Source: Shewanella surugensis | Lineage (GTDB): Bacteria; Pseudomonadota; Gammaproteobacteria; Enterobacterales; Shewanellaceae | DNA: 63,787 nucleotides | NCBI RefSeq assembly: GCF_023284005.1 | Contig: NZ_JAKIKS010000016.1 | Coordinates: 1 to 63,787, forward strand | Reading direction: 5' to 3' | Part shown: piece after piece, positions 9,442 through 18,134 of the stretch | How positions within the stretch are numbered: position 1 is the first letter of the stretch | Layout: every line of letters begins with the position of its first letter | Program-made: the position numbers and the translations under genes | The notes under the pieces: generated by a model | Told to the model about the DNA's origin: nothing | What the model saw: only the letters and a program-made list of their open reading frames with translations | Database searches by the model: none

Positions 9442-10251
9442 TTACCCTCCTACCAAAATTTTATCCCACTCTAGATGAGGTGCACCTACAACAATAAAAT
9501 TAGGATTAACGAGGCTCTCTCGTTCATTATAGGTTAAAGGTTGCAATTCTAGATCCATAATTTCACCACCGGCTTCTTCAAGAATAATCTGTGCAGCCCC
9601 CGTATCCCACTCTCCAGTCGGACCAATACGCACATAACAATCCGCTCTGCCTTCTGCCACCAAACAACTCTTTAACGCTGCCCCGCCTAAGGTCACTAAT
9701 TCACAATGCTTGTGCTGATGAAACAGCTTAATAACTGATTGAGGATCTTGCCTTCGACTGACCGCTAATCGCAATGAAGAATCGTCGGTTTCAATATATC
9801 GACTACGGATCCTAAGCTCAGCTTCTCCATGACGTTTATACGCACCCAACCCAGCAATGGCATAATAGCAAACCTCAGTCATCGGCACATAAACAACCCC
9901 CATAATAGGTCGGTTATGCTCAACCAACGCAATAATCACCGAGAAATCGCCACTCCCAGCAATAAATTCACCCGTACCATCAAGCGGGTCAACCAACCAA
10001 TAGCGCTGCCAATCTTCTCGTTCAGCGAATGAAATATTGGCATCTTCTTCTGATAAAACAGGGATATCGGGTGTTAATACCATCAAAGCAGAAGTAATAA
10101 TATGATGTGCAGCAAGATCAGCAGAAGTCACTGGGGTATTATCTGACTTCACTTCACGCTGAAATGTACCACGTTGATAAATATCCCTAATCGTTTCTCC
10201 AGCATCCCTTGCAATATCGATAACTTGCTCAATATAATGTTCTGGCTTCAT
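9442..10251 (-). CDS. cysQ: 3'(2'),5'-bisphosphate nucleotidase CysQ
   Basis: CysQ removes the 3' phosphate from PAP, the by-product of sulfate assimilation, and recycles AMP. It belongs to the inositol monophosphatase fold. The metal-binding motif VDPLDGTGEF and the C-terminal WDTGAAQIILEEAGG motif are visible. Length is 269 residues from the ATG at 10251, which has GGAG six nucleotides upstream. The open frame to 10287 has no such site. The gene lies 31 nt downstream of nudE's 3' end on the same strand, an arrangement that suggests an operon. Confidence 0.94.
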   Translation of the reverse strand: MKPEHYIEQVIDIARDAGETIRDIYQRGTFQREVKSDNTPVTSADLAAHHIITSALMVLTPDIPVLSEEDANISFAEREDWQRYWLVDPLDGTGEFIAGSGDFSVIIALVEHNRPIMGVVYVPMTEVCYYAIAGLGAYKRHGEAELRIRSRYIETDDSSLRLAVSRRQDPQSVIKLFHQHKHCELVTLGGAALKSCLVAEGRADCYVRIGPTGEWDTGAAQIILEEAGGEIMDLELQPLTYNERESLVNPNFIVVGAPHLEWDKILVGG

Positions 10252-10318
10252 ATACGACTCCAACAGCCCACGATTTTTAAACGACATAGATTAAAAACAA
10301 ACGACAACAATTACTACC

Positions 10319-10873
10319 CTACTTAAGCTTGAGATGCTTTTGAGCTAAAAACAAGGCACAAACACTACGGGATTCAGAAAAATCACCTTCAACAAGTAAA
10401 TCTTGCCAATTTTCAAGTGGCCAAGAGACCAATTCAATAGGCTCAGGCTCATCTCCTTCCAGTTTACTAATATACAAATCTTCTGCTAGGAATATTTGCA
10501 TTTTACTGGAAAAATAACTGGGGGCTAAGCTCAACTCCATCAAGTGTGTTAACCTCTTAGCGCCGTAACCAATCTCTTCTTGAAGCTCTCTATTGGCCGC
10601 TTCAATGGCTGTCTCCCCCGGATCAATCAACCCCTTAGAGAAGCCTAACTCATAACGATCAGTGCCCACCGCATACTCTCGCCCTAACAATAATTGCTTA
10701 TTATCCAATACTGGCACCACCATCACAGCTCCTCGCCCCTTACCTTTCATTCTTTCATATTGGCGCAACTCTTGATTAGAAAACTGAAGATCGACTTGTT
10801 CAATGTGAAACAAACGACTCTTCGCAATGGTATTAGTTTTCAAAATAGTTGGCTTAACAAGTTTATTCTTCAT
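10319..10873 (-). CDS. nudE: ADP-compounds hydrolase NudE
   Basis: NudE is a Nudix hydrolase acting on ADP-ribose, NADH and Ap3A. The 184-residue protein holds a complete Nudix box at 81-103 (GLIDPGE followed by RELQEEIGY), with all metal-binding glutamates. The N-terminal beta region matches NudE rather than NudF in length. It is the first gene of a probable nudE-cysQ unit. It lies downstream of the gspN terminator, so it likely has its own promoter in the 10874-11005 gap. Confidence 0.92.
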   Translation of the reverse strand: MKNKLVKPTILKTNTIAKSRLFHIEQVDLQFSNQELRQYERMKGKGRGAVMVVPVLDNKQLLLGREYAVGTDRYELGFSKGLIDPGETAIEAANRELQEEIGYGAKRLTHLMELSLAPSYFSSKMQIFLAEDLYISKLEGDEPEPIELVSWPLENWQDLLVEGDFSESRSVCALFLAQKHLKLK

Positions 10874-10986
10874 TGGGCCTCAATGCTCATAATCTATCCT
10901 CTATGAACATAATCTTACTACGACCTAGATGAACCACAACTTGAATTTTATTTAATTATTATTACTTTATCTACAACAGTTTGAAA

Positions 10987-11000
10987 ATGTAAGCTTACAT
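10987..11000. repeat. 14-bp perfect palindrome ATGTAAGCTTACAT upstream of nudE
   Basis: This perfect palindrome lies about 115 bp upstream of the nudE start. It contains the same TGTAAGCT/AGCTTACA half-sites as the fabR operator but in the opposite, overlapping order. It may be a regulator site or chance. Confidence 0.4.
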
Positions 11001-11005
11001 ACAAC

Positions 11006-11042
11006 AAAACGCCCACCATTTAAAATAATGAGTGGACGTTTT
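11006..11042 (-). terminator. Terminator after gspN
   Basis: A GC-containing stem pairs ACGTCCACTCATT with AATGGTGGGCGTTTT across a short AT loop, with a T run after the 3' arm on the minus strand. It sits about 35 nt beyond the gspN stop, so it should end the gsp operon. A T run also follows on the plus strand, so the hairpin could work both ways. Confidence 0.8.
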
Positions 11043-11073
11043 CTGCTTTGCCTACTGTGTTTTATTGTAAAAA

Positions 11074-11835
11074 CTAGAGTCCAGGTATAGCTCCTTTATA
11101 ATTCAGCGAGTAATAACCTTTACTATCTTTAGCGCCAAATTGACTCAGCATTTTTTTAAGATCGGCAGGTTGCCCAGCGGTTTCTTTCATCTTGGCATCA
11201 ATAACAACCGTGTTTTTTTCAGCCAATATCAAACTGCCCACTAAGCCTAAAGTATTTTGACTTTCATCGGTTTTAAGCTCTATATTGCCCTTGTTACATG
11301 AAAGAGAAAAAACCACATTACCCAATGGATAATCACCAAACTGATTATTAACCTCAGTTTGATTGAAAATTGCTTTACCTGCTAAAGCTTCACACCAAGG
11401 TTTGCCTGAATCAAAATGATTCAAGAAGAGGCTAATATCACCGTTTACTTGGGTTTTAAACGGTAATTTCTTTTGTCCCAACAATAACGGGATAGGGGCA
11501 TCAAATCGGAGATCTTCAAGATATAATCCCGAAAAAGAAACACGAACCCGCCCTTTGCCATTAATCGGGGCATTACGCTCCCCGAAGCTAAAATCAACTT
11601 GCGCTTGACCAAGCAGTAAACGCCATGGGCTAAGCTCCCATTTAAAGAAATCAAACTGACGGCGTTCAAACGTCATACTATCAATACCACCTTGCCAAAC
11701 ACTGCCTGATATCCCAGCAACCGATAACCCTTGCGGTAATTCGGCAAATTTAACCACGAGCTTAGCAGGAAAGGTCGCGACTAAAAAAATCAAATAGACT
11801 AATAAGCCAATAATTATTTTTTTCGTTAAACTCAC
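11074..11835 (-). CDS. gspN: Type II secretion system protein GspN
   Basis: This 253-residue protein has a single N-terminal membrane segment (about 6-24) and a periplasmic beta-rich body, as in GspN. The motif GLSVAGISGSVWQGG is typical of the family. Its role in secretion is accessory, and many systems lack it. It is the last gene of the gspC-N operon, 9 nt after gspM, and is followed by a strong hairpin terminator. Confidence 0.9.
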   Translation of the reverse strand: MSLTKKIIIGLLVYLIFLVATFPAKLVVKFAELPQGLSVAGISGSVWQGGIDSMTFERRQFDFFKWELSPWRLLLGQAQVDFSFGERNAPINGKGRVRVSFSGLYLEDLRFDAPIPLLLGQKKLPFKTQVNGDISLFLNHFDSGKPWCEALAGKAIFNQTEVNNQFGDYPLGNVVFSLSCNKGNIELKTDESQNTLGLVGSLILAEKNTVVIDAKMKETAGQPADLKKMLSQFGAKDSKGYYSLNYKGAIPGL

Positions 11836-11844
11836 AATAATACC

Positions 11845-12321
11845 TTACAAAGAAAACTGAATACGGCGAACAGAGACATAACCCGGTGTATCACCAGCAG
11901 TTAAATCTATACTATCAAGAGATAACCCTTTAGTTTGTACAAGGTCACTCACATAATCTAATAATGTATCAAAGGGGACATCAGCCATCCATACTTGGAT
12001 TTTATTCCCTTGAGGTTGCATACGTGTGATTTCAAGACCAAAATGGGCTGCCGTCTGATTCACCACTGCGCTAAGACTGCCACTGAATTTACCGGCTCCT
12101 TTCGCTTGCTTCAGCCCCTCAATCCTATTGGCTATTTGCTTAACATAATTCAACGTTTTCTCTTGCGCTGCCAAGCTGCGTTTCGCATCCATTTCAGCGT
12201 TATCCATCGGGGTCCATATTCCCCAGTAAACAAAACCAACAGTTAAAACAACAGCACAAGCTGCCACCATTTGCTGCTCTCGTAATACTAAGCCACGCCA
12301 CCATACTTTGATGTTTTCCAT
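11845..12321 (-). CDS. gspM: Type II secretion system inner-membrane protein GspM
   Basis: GspM is a bitopic component of the inner-membrane assembly platform and partner of GspL. The 158-residue protein begins with the typical MENIKVWWRGLVLREQQMV and one membrane span (about 17-36). A periplasmic coiled region and ferredoxin-like domain follow. It is one nucleotide from the end of gspL, so it is translated in the same message. Confidence 0.93.
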   Translation of the reverse strand: MENIKVWWRGLVLREQQMVAACAVVLTVGFVYWGIWTPMDNAEMDAKRSLAAQEKTLNYVKQIANRIEGLKQAKGAGKFSGSLSAVVNQTAAHFGLEITRMQPQGNKIQVWMADVPFDTLLDYVSDLVQTKGLSLDSIDLTAGDTPGYVSVRRIQFSL

Positions 12322-12322
12322 G

Positions 12323-13522
12323 TTATTTCACCTTTATCGTCAAGGTACTCGTCACAGCAGAATCAGTACTGTTCATCGCTCCAGCATCCAAGGTATAAGA
12401 ACGTGACACTATCTCTTTAAATTTTTCAATTTGTCCATAACTCTCGGCTGTCACTTGCATTCGTAATTCATTACGAGCAGCATCAAAACGCAATGTTGTC
12501 GGCTTAAGCTCTTCCACCTGAGAAAAAGCCGGTTTAATACCAGCCAACATGGAAAAAAACTGACTACTGCCGCTACTATTTCCCTGTAAACTTCTGAGAT
12601 AACCATCAAGCTGAGTGCGAACATTAACAACACGAGAACTACCTGGCACCACTTGCTTATAAATCGTTTCCGTTTGCGCTTTAAATTGCTGCGCTTTAGC
12701 ATCCATTTGATAAATATTTAACCCCTTATTAATCAAAGCTAAAATAAATAACACACCAAATAAAATCGCTGTGTTCCCCCAAAGTGATAAATATTTAGAA
12801 TATTCACGTTTAGGTTTATATAAGCCCGATAACAAATCAAACGGTGCAGTTGCCAGCCCTTTCGCTAATGTGAGCATAGGTAACTCAAGTGGCTGTTGAC
12901 GCAAATCCGTTCCAGCAAGCGCAAGTTCGGTATAAGTTGCTACCGTGACAGGTTCATCAGTATCAGTCTGTGTGAGTAAATAAGGTAAAGCGGTGGCAAT
13001 CCAGCCTTCAGCTAATGCCATCCCACTTGACACCCCTGTTCTTAATAAATACTCTCCATCGAACTTCATGGCTGCCCAATGACATTCCTCTAAAGGCAGC
13101 GCTAAGCAATCAGGTACAATGCGTTGTATTGTGAGCTCAGCTTCAGTGAGCCAAGCGAGCCAAGTTTGCATTTGCTCATGAGCAACCACACCAACAGGCA
13201 GGTGCGTCCCTTGAGCCTTCCCGACCACAAAATGTAACTCATCCACATCTTGTGCTAGATTCTCTTCTAACATAAAAGGTAATGCTTTAATGGCTTGCCT
13301 TTGATTGCCTTCAGGCAGTTCAACTGACGTTAATGTAATCGTGGAAGCTGGGATTAAAATATCAACAGGACGGTGACCTGCGCGCTCCGTTAAACTCGAT
13401 AATTCATCAACATGACTCAATTGTCCCGACGCTATAATCTCTTGCTCCTGCTCTGACCACACCAACCAAAAACAAGCATCTTCAGCGGCCTGACCTAATC
13501 GAATCACTAATCGTTCGCTCAC
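12323..13522 (-). CDS. gspL: Type II secretion system protein GspL (GTG start)
   Basis: GspL links the cytoplasmic ATPase GspE to the membrane platform. The 399-residue protein has an actin-like cytoplasmic domain (about 1-235), a membrane span (about 250-268, GNTAILFGVLFILALI) and a periplasmic ferredoxin-like domain. It begins at GTG, which overlaps the gspK stop in a GTGA four-base overlap. It is flanked by gspK and gspM in standard order. Confidence 0.94.
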   Translation of the reverse strand: MSERLVIRLGQAAEDACFWLVWSEQEQEIIASGQLSHVDELSSLTERAGHRPVDILIPASTITLTSVELPEGNQRQAIKALPFMLEENLAQDVDELHFVVGKAQGTHLPVGVVAHEQMQTWLAWLTEAELTIQRIVPDCLALPLEECHWAAMKFDGEYLLRTGVSSGMALAEGWIATALPYLLTQTDTDEPVTVATYTELALAGTDLRQQPLELPMLTLAKGLATAPFDLLSGLYKPKREYSKYLSLWGNTAILFGVLFILALINKGLNIYQMDAKAQQFKAQTETIYKQVVPGSSRVVNVRTQLDGYLRSLQGNSSGSSQFFSMLAGIKPAFSQVEELKPTTLRFDAARNELRMQVTAESYGQIEKFKEIVSRSYTLDAGAMNSTDSAVTSTLTIKVK

Positions 13523-14601
13523 TTCTTCTTCTCCGAATTCTGCTGTGACATTCCCATTTTGTCTTCTTCACTTAAAAATGAGCTTGACTCTTCTTTCACT
13601 GGAAGGACTATTTTTCTATCACCAAACTGACGTGAAATAACAGATAACTTATTATCTGAGCTCCTCATTAATACGCTTTTTAAACGAAATATGGCCCGAT
13701 CGACTTTAGCACCCGCACGTAATAAAAAGTAATCACTTTTTATGCCAAAGCTGGATGCTAACGCTTCATCTGATGTTTTAAAGCTACTAATGGAACTATT
13801 CGCCCAAAAATCCTCAATAGACTCAAAGCCATCACCCGGTCTTTGATTAATAATGCCTTCGGCCTCACCAACAGAAATCTTATTTTCAAACATCCCAGCC
13901 AATAATGCTGCTTGTTCCACCTTAATGGTATTCACATTCAGCACTTGCACATCATTTGCCGGTATAGCACAAACATAAGGCGCGATTCTCATATAAATAT
14001 CTTGGGTAAATCCCATTATCGCCCTAAGCTCACTCTTATCAAATAATAAGGTATTTGCCGCGCGATAGGGAACGCTTCTCGATTCATATTCCGCATCTTC
14101 CGCGCCATATGAGCTCGTAGTGGTGTCTTCATCGGTATAATCTTTCAATGTTGCAGCCAAAGTATCGGCTGAAAACTGATCCATGCCTAATGCGACGAGT
14201 AATCCAGAAAATTGCCGCATCGGTAATGTTGTTTTGCTCTGCCCAGTACTCACATCTTCTTCGCTGCTAACAGACAGTGAATTCAGATTAAAGCAAGATC
14301 GCATATCGGAGATTTCGCCAGCAATTTCACCATTTTCAACAGGAAACACCATATCGGATTGCGCCCAATATTGTTGAAGATTGATACTGTCTTCATCATC
14401 TTCAAAATCTTGTGTTAATATTTTTTTGCTTAACTCTTCAGCCGATAACGCGTACCAATAAGCTTGGTTATATTGCACCATATTAATTGTTCGCCGCACC
14501 GATAACTGACTACGGCTAGTAATATTGGTCGCTATAATGGCTATCATGGCCACAATTAATAACACCACGATTAATGCTACACCATCCTGTTTAGTCGACA
14601 T
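13519..14601 (-). CDS. gspK: Type II secretion minor pseudopilin GspK
   Basis: GspK caps the pseudopilus tip with GspI and GspJ. The protein is 360 residues from the ATG at 14601, which has AGAGG upstream. The start at 14619 is also open. The N-terminus MSTKQDGVALIVVLLIVAMIAI is a class III prepilin signal with a hydrophobic helix. As is usual for GspK, it lacks the +5 glutamate of other pseudopilins. The large insert domain accounts for its length. GspL starts inside its stop. Confidence 0.93.
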   Translation of the reverse strand: MSTKQDGVALIVVLLIVAMIAIIATNITSRSQLSVRRTINMVQYNQAYWYALSAEELSKKILTQDFEDDEDSINLQQYWAQSDMVFPVENGEIAGEISDMRSCFNLNSLSVSSEEDVSTGQSKTTLPMRQFSGLLVALGMDQFSADTLAATLKDYTDEDTTTSSYGAEDAEYESRSVPYRAANTLLFDKSELRAIMGFTQDIYMRIAPYVCAIPANDVQVLNVNTIKVEQAALLAGMFENKISVGEAEGIINQRPGDGFESIEDFWANSSISSFKTSDEALASSFGIKSDYFLLRAGAKVDRAIFRLKSVLMRSSDNKLSVISRQFGDRKIVLPVKEESSSFLSEEDKMGMSQQNSEKKK

Positions 14602-14637
14602 GGGCAGCCTCTTTAGCATTCAGTACTATCATACTGG

Positions 14638-15330
14638 CTATTTCCCCGACCCATCAGAGCTATCACGACTGCTTGTCGTTGTGCCTGAACTGCTAGATGA
14701 ATCACTGGTTTTAGGTATAGCCTCGACCAATAAAAATTTTCGAACAACCTTACCCATACCTTCTAATTCAATTTGCATACTAATCGCTTGCGGTAACGCC
14801 GTTGCATCAACTTTCCGTTCCCACTTACCTTCAACAAAAAAAGAATATTCAACAGATATCACCTTTTTCATGATAATCGTTTTTATCGGTTCAGCCCCCA
14901 TTTCAGGATCTGGGTAAGGAAAATACCAACGCTCTAAATTACCATCTTTGACGACATAAGCAACGGATTGCAATGTCCCTCGGGGAAGTAAACCATCGGG
15001 ATTAAGCCAACCTAAACGGAAAAAAACAATGGCTTCAGATTCAGAATCTAGAATATCGCTGCCAGTTTGAAAAACCGTACTCGCGCGCCCCCCTTCGAAC
15101 AGCCTAGGCGTACGAGGTACCATTTGATTAAAATCTCTTGCAACCATACCAAAGCCCTGTTGCATCGCTTTTAATTTCGCAGAAAAATCACGAGTACTTT
15201 CATCATTAAGCATGACAGTATGTAAAACCGTATTCGATGCAAGTCCGATCATGGCGAAAATAGCAATCGCAATCAGCATTTCTAATAGCGTAAAACCTTG
15301 ATCATGGCTATTTCGAGTCATTAAAGACAT
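14638..15330 (-). CDS. gspJ: Type II secretion minor pseudopilin GspJ
   Basis: This is a minor pseudopilin of 230 residues. The prepilin cleavage motif QG|FTLLEMLIAIAIF is at about residues 11-24, with the conserved +5 glutamate. The tail is Ser/Thr-rich and low-complexity (SDSSSSSGTTTSSRDSSDGSGK). The start overlaps the end of gspI by 23 nt. An ATG three codons in is an alternative start. It should form the tip complex with GspI and GspK. Confidence 0.93.
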   Translation of the reverse strand: MSLMTRNSHDQGFTLLEMLIAIAIFAMIGLASNTVLHTVMLNDESTRDFSAKLKAMQQGFGMVARDFNQMVPRTPRLFEGGRASTVFQTGSDILDSESEAIVFFRLGWLNPDGLLPRGTLQSVAYVVKDGNLERWYFPYPDPEMGAEPIKTIIMKKVISVEYSFFVEGKWERKVDATALPQAISMQIELEGMGKVVRKFLLVEAIPKTSDSSSSSGTTTSSRDSSDGSGK

Positions 15331-15721
15331 AAGTGCTCACTTCGGCGATAGTACGTTTAAAAGTGTCATCATCACTGACACTCACTCTCACTAATCGAAA
15401 TTTATCATCATCGGTTTTAACCACCTGCTGACGCCAATACCAATCTCTTCCAGCCAATGTCGTTTGACCTTCTGTACGACCCACATCAGGGAAAACAGGG
15501 TTTAATTTAACATCGACCATTTGATTATCAACGACCCATTGAGCCATCGTTTTCTCTTCTAAAATGGGCATATTGCTTATCAATTCACTTAAACTTTTAG
15601 TAATTGATATCGCTGCTATCGAAAATATCGCCAAAGCCACAATGACTTCTAATAATGTCATTCCTTTCACTTGGCGAGATGAAAGTACATTAAACCTCAC
15701 TGTCCCCCCCCTTTTTGACAT
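15308..15721 (-). CDS. gspI: Type II secretion minor pseudopilin GspI
   Basis: GspI is the core of the pseudopilus tip. This 137-residue protein has the prepilin motif KG|MTLLEVIVALAIFSIA, with cleavage after about residue 20. The first seven codons include a run of eight Gs, which could also serve as a ribosome site for a GTG start at residue 8. The leader is longer than usual if the ATG is used. Order and overlap with gspJ are standard. Confidence 0.92.
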   Translation of the reverse strand: MSKRGGTVRFNVLSSRQVKGMTLLEVIVALAIFSIAAISITKSLSELISNMPILEEKTMAQWVVDNQMVDVKLNPVFPDVGRTEGQTTLAGRDWYWRQQVVKTDDDKFRLVRVSVSDDDTFKRTIAEVSTYVFNDSK

Positions 15722-15822
15722 GCATCGATATAAAAAACATCAGAGCCACTGATATTGCGATGCAAGCTCCAATCCGATGCGTCATAACAGCAATAAAATC
15801 GCCTTGTGAGCAAAGATTCTTT

Positions 15823-16404
15823 TTATTTTCCATCGATATCTCTGCCTAACAACATTCTACCGAAAGCGTCACCAATAACGGCCACATCAATCGTATTTCC
15901 AGAATCATCTTGACCAGAAAACATCAACTCAAAAGCTGACATTTCTCCACTAGGAAAGAGGAAAATTTGAGGTTCGGGAAACTTTTTCTTTTCTTCTGCT
16001 GTTTTTTCAATAAAAGGGCCATCGTCAGTCCAAGAGCTAGTATCTTCTTCATCGTCTTGCACTAAAGGCAATCCTTCAACCACTAATGTCATTTCAACAT
16101 CGGGAGCCATTTCTCTCTCCCCCAGCAAACGATCATTTTTTAAGGGTTTCCACTTGCCTTCATCATAAAAAACGAATTTATAATGATCTTTTTCAACCAC
16201 AATGCCAACAAAATCACCACTCATCACGGTTTCATCGAGCACCAGCTCAACCGACTGCATAAATTGTTGCGCCGTTCTTTCAAGAGCACGAGCTTTACCG
16301 GCTCCGCTCATACTTAAGGTGACAGCTGCAGCGGCTAACCCCATTAGCAATACGACCAGTAACACCTCCATTAAGGTGAAACCTTTTTGGCGCAACATAT
16401 TCAT
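15823..16404 (-). CDS. gspH: Type II secretion minor pseudopilin GspH
   Basis: GspH is a minor pseudopilin near the tip. From the ATG at 16404 it has 193 residues and begins MNMLRQKGFTLMEVLLVVLLMG, a normal class III signal. ATG 16398 is possible too. The open frame to 16485 would overlap gspG by 80 nt and add a long leader, so it was not used. An acidic insert (DDEEDTSSWTDDG) lies mid-protein. About 100 nt separate it from gspI, an unusually large gap for this operon. Confidence 0.92.
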   Translation of the reverse strand: MNMLRQKGFTLMEVLLVVLLMGLAAAAVTLSMSGAGKARALERTAQQFMQSVELVLDETVMSGDFVGIVVEKDHYKFVFYDEGKWKPLKNDRLLGEREMAPDVEMTLVVEGLPLVQDDEEDTSSWTDDGPFIEKTAEEKKKFPEPQIFLFPSGEMSAFELMFSGQDDSGNTIDVAVIGDAFGRMLLGRDIDGK

Positions 16405-16405
16405 A

Positions 16406-16840
16406 TTATTGATACTGCTGTAAATTCCAGTTTCCGATATCGTCTTCAGTACCCGCTTGACCATCCGGTCCAGCACTAAAGACATCTATTTTCCCATGCT
16501 CTCCAGGACTTAATAGCATGTAATCATTACGCCATGGGTCTTGTGGCAAACGCTTCACATAACCGTCAGGACGATAATTACGCGGCTCTGGTGAAATTGT
16601 TGGTTTTTGCACTAACGCTTCTAATCCTTGCTCCGTTGTCGGATAAATACTGTTATCTAAACGGTACATATCTAATGCATTTTCCAATGCCACAATATCG
16701 GATACCGCTTTTTGTTGATCCGCTTTATCTTTATTCCCCATTAAATTAGGAACAACCATAGAAGCAAGGATCCCTAAGATCACAATAACAACCATGACCT
16801 CTAATAAGGTAAAACCTTTTTGCTTATTTCGTGTTTGCAT
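16406..16840 (-). CDS. gspG: Type II secretion major pseudopilin GspG
   Basis: GspG is the main pseudopilus subunit. The ATG at 16840 has GAGGGAG six nucleotides upstream and gives 144 residues. The prepilin motif KG|FTLLEVMVVIVILGILASMVVPNLMGNK is followed by the family's calcium-binding C-terminal region (NDYMLLSPGEHGKIDVFSAGPDG). PilD (GspO) must process it, and that peptidase is not in this window. Confidence 0.96.
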   Translation of the reverse strand: MQTRNKQKGFTLLEVMVVIVILGILASMVVPNLMGNKDKADQQKAVSDIVALENALDMYRLDNSIYPTTEQGLEALVQKPTISPEPRNYRPDGYVKRLPQDPWRNDYMLLSPGEHGKIDVFSAGPDGQAGTEDDIGNWNLQQYQ

Positions 16841-16907
16841 GAACAACTCCCTCAAAAAAATTATACGGCTAATACATCAACATTATCAGCCGCCTACATC
16901 ATTTAAC

Positions 16908-18131
16908 TTACTGACTAACCATGTTGTTGAGCTCTAGAATAGGCTGTAAAATCGCCAGTACGATAAACAGAACAATGACAGCCATACTCACAACTAATAC
17001 AGGCTCAAACACCCCAAGTGCAATATTCACATTTGACTCAAATTCTCTATCTTGAGTATCAGCAGCACGCTCCAGCATATTTTCAAGCTCACCACTTTTT
17101 TCACCTGATGCAATCATATAGAGCATCATCGGAGGAAAAAGTTTCGTATTACCTAAAGCGGTACCTAAACCCGTTCCTTCACGAACCCGCGCTGTCGCCT
17201 CTTCAACCGCCTGCTTCACTCTCACATTGATCAATACATCAGTGGCGATCCGCATCGCTTCCAGTAAAGGCACAGCACTGGCCGTTAAAATACTTAAGGT
17301 TCTCGCAAAACGTGCAGTATTGAGACTCTTACTGACCTTACTCACCACAGGGATATACAATAACCAAGTGTCATATTTCATACGATACTTATCAATACGC
17401 AATAAACGTTTGGCTAATACGAACAAGCCAATAATCCCTCCCAATACTAACAGGCCATAGGAGCGAATAAAATCAGAGGATGCAATCAATAATTCTGTCG
17501 TCCACGGTAATGTTTGTCCCATATGCTGAAATTGCCCCACAACCTGAGGAACAACAGCCGCTAACAGGATTGAAATGACCCCAATTGCCACAACCGTTAA
17601 CACCACAGGATAAATCATGGCTTGCATCATTTTATTCTTTAGCTGTTGCCGGCGTTCGGTATAGTCAGCTAAACGATTGAGTACCACATCGAGATAACCC
17701 GATTTCTCACCCGATGCCACCATAGCCCGATAAAGGTCATCGAATATATGTGAAAACTCCGCTAAAGAATCAGCAAACGTATACCCTTCTACAACCCTTG
17801 AACGAACAGCCATCACCATGCTAGCAAGCCGGTCTTTTTCACACTGCTGACCCACCGCTTTAAGCGCTTCTTCGATGGGTAGGCCGGCGGCAACCAATGT
17901 GGATATTTGACGAGTAATCAACGCAAGCTCAGCAACGGAAATTCCCCGCTTGAATAAAGCGCCTCCCTTTGCTTTATGCTTGGCTTCTTTTTCTGCCACC
18001 GCCGTAATTTCTAACGGCATTAATTTCAATTCACGTAATTGTGAACGAGCATGCTTAGCCGTATCAGCTTCCACGACACCTTTTTTCTGCTTTCCTTTAT
18101 TATCTAATGCCTTATACTCAAATGCTGGCAT
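16908..18131 (-). CDS. gspF: Type II secretion platform protein GspF
   Basis: GspF is the polytopic inner-membrane core of the secretion platform. The 407-residue protein has two repeated T2SSF domains with three hydrophobic segments (about 170-195, 220-240 and 375-400). It begins MPAFEYKALDNKGKQKKG, the family's conserved start, and is three nucleotides after gspE. It interacts with GspE and GspL. Confidence 0.95.
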   Translation of the reverse strand: MPAFEYKALDNKGKQKKGVVEADTAKHARSQLRELKLMPLEITAVAEKEAKHKAKGGALFKRGISVAELALITRQISTLVAAGLPIEEALKAVGQQCEKDRLASMVMAVRSRVVEGYTFADSLAEFSHIFDDLYRAMVASGEKSGYLDVVLNRLADYTERRQQLKNKMMQAMIYPVVLTVVAIGVISILLAAVVPQVVGQFQHMGQTLPWTTELLIASSDFIRSYGLLVLGGIIGLFVLAKRLLRIDKYRMKYDTWLLYIPVVSKVSKSLNTARFARTLSILTASAVPLLEAMRIATDVLINVRVKQAVEEATARVREGTGLGTALGNTKLFPPMMLYMIASGEKSGELENMLERAADTQDREFESNVNIALGVFEPVLVVSMAVIVLFIVLAILQPILELNNMVSQ

Positions 18132-18134
18132 GGA

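Noticed and set aside
10694..10906. Open frame opposite nudE
   Set aside because: It lies over the coding strand of a clear Nudix gene and has no supporting features.
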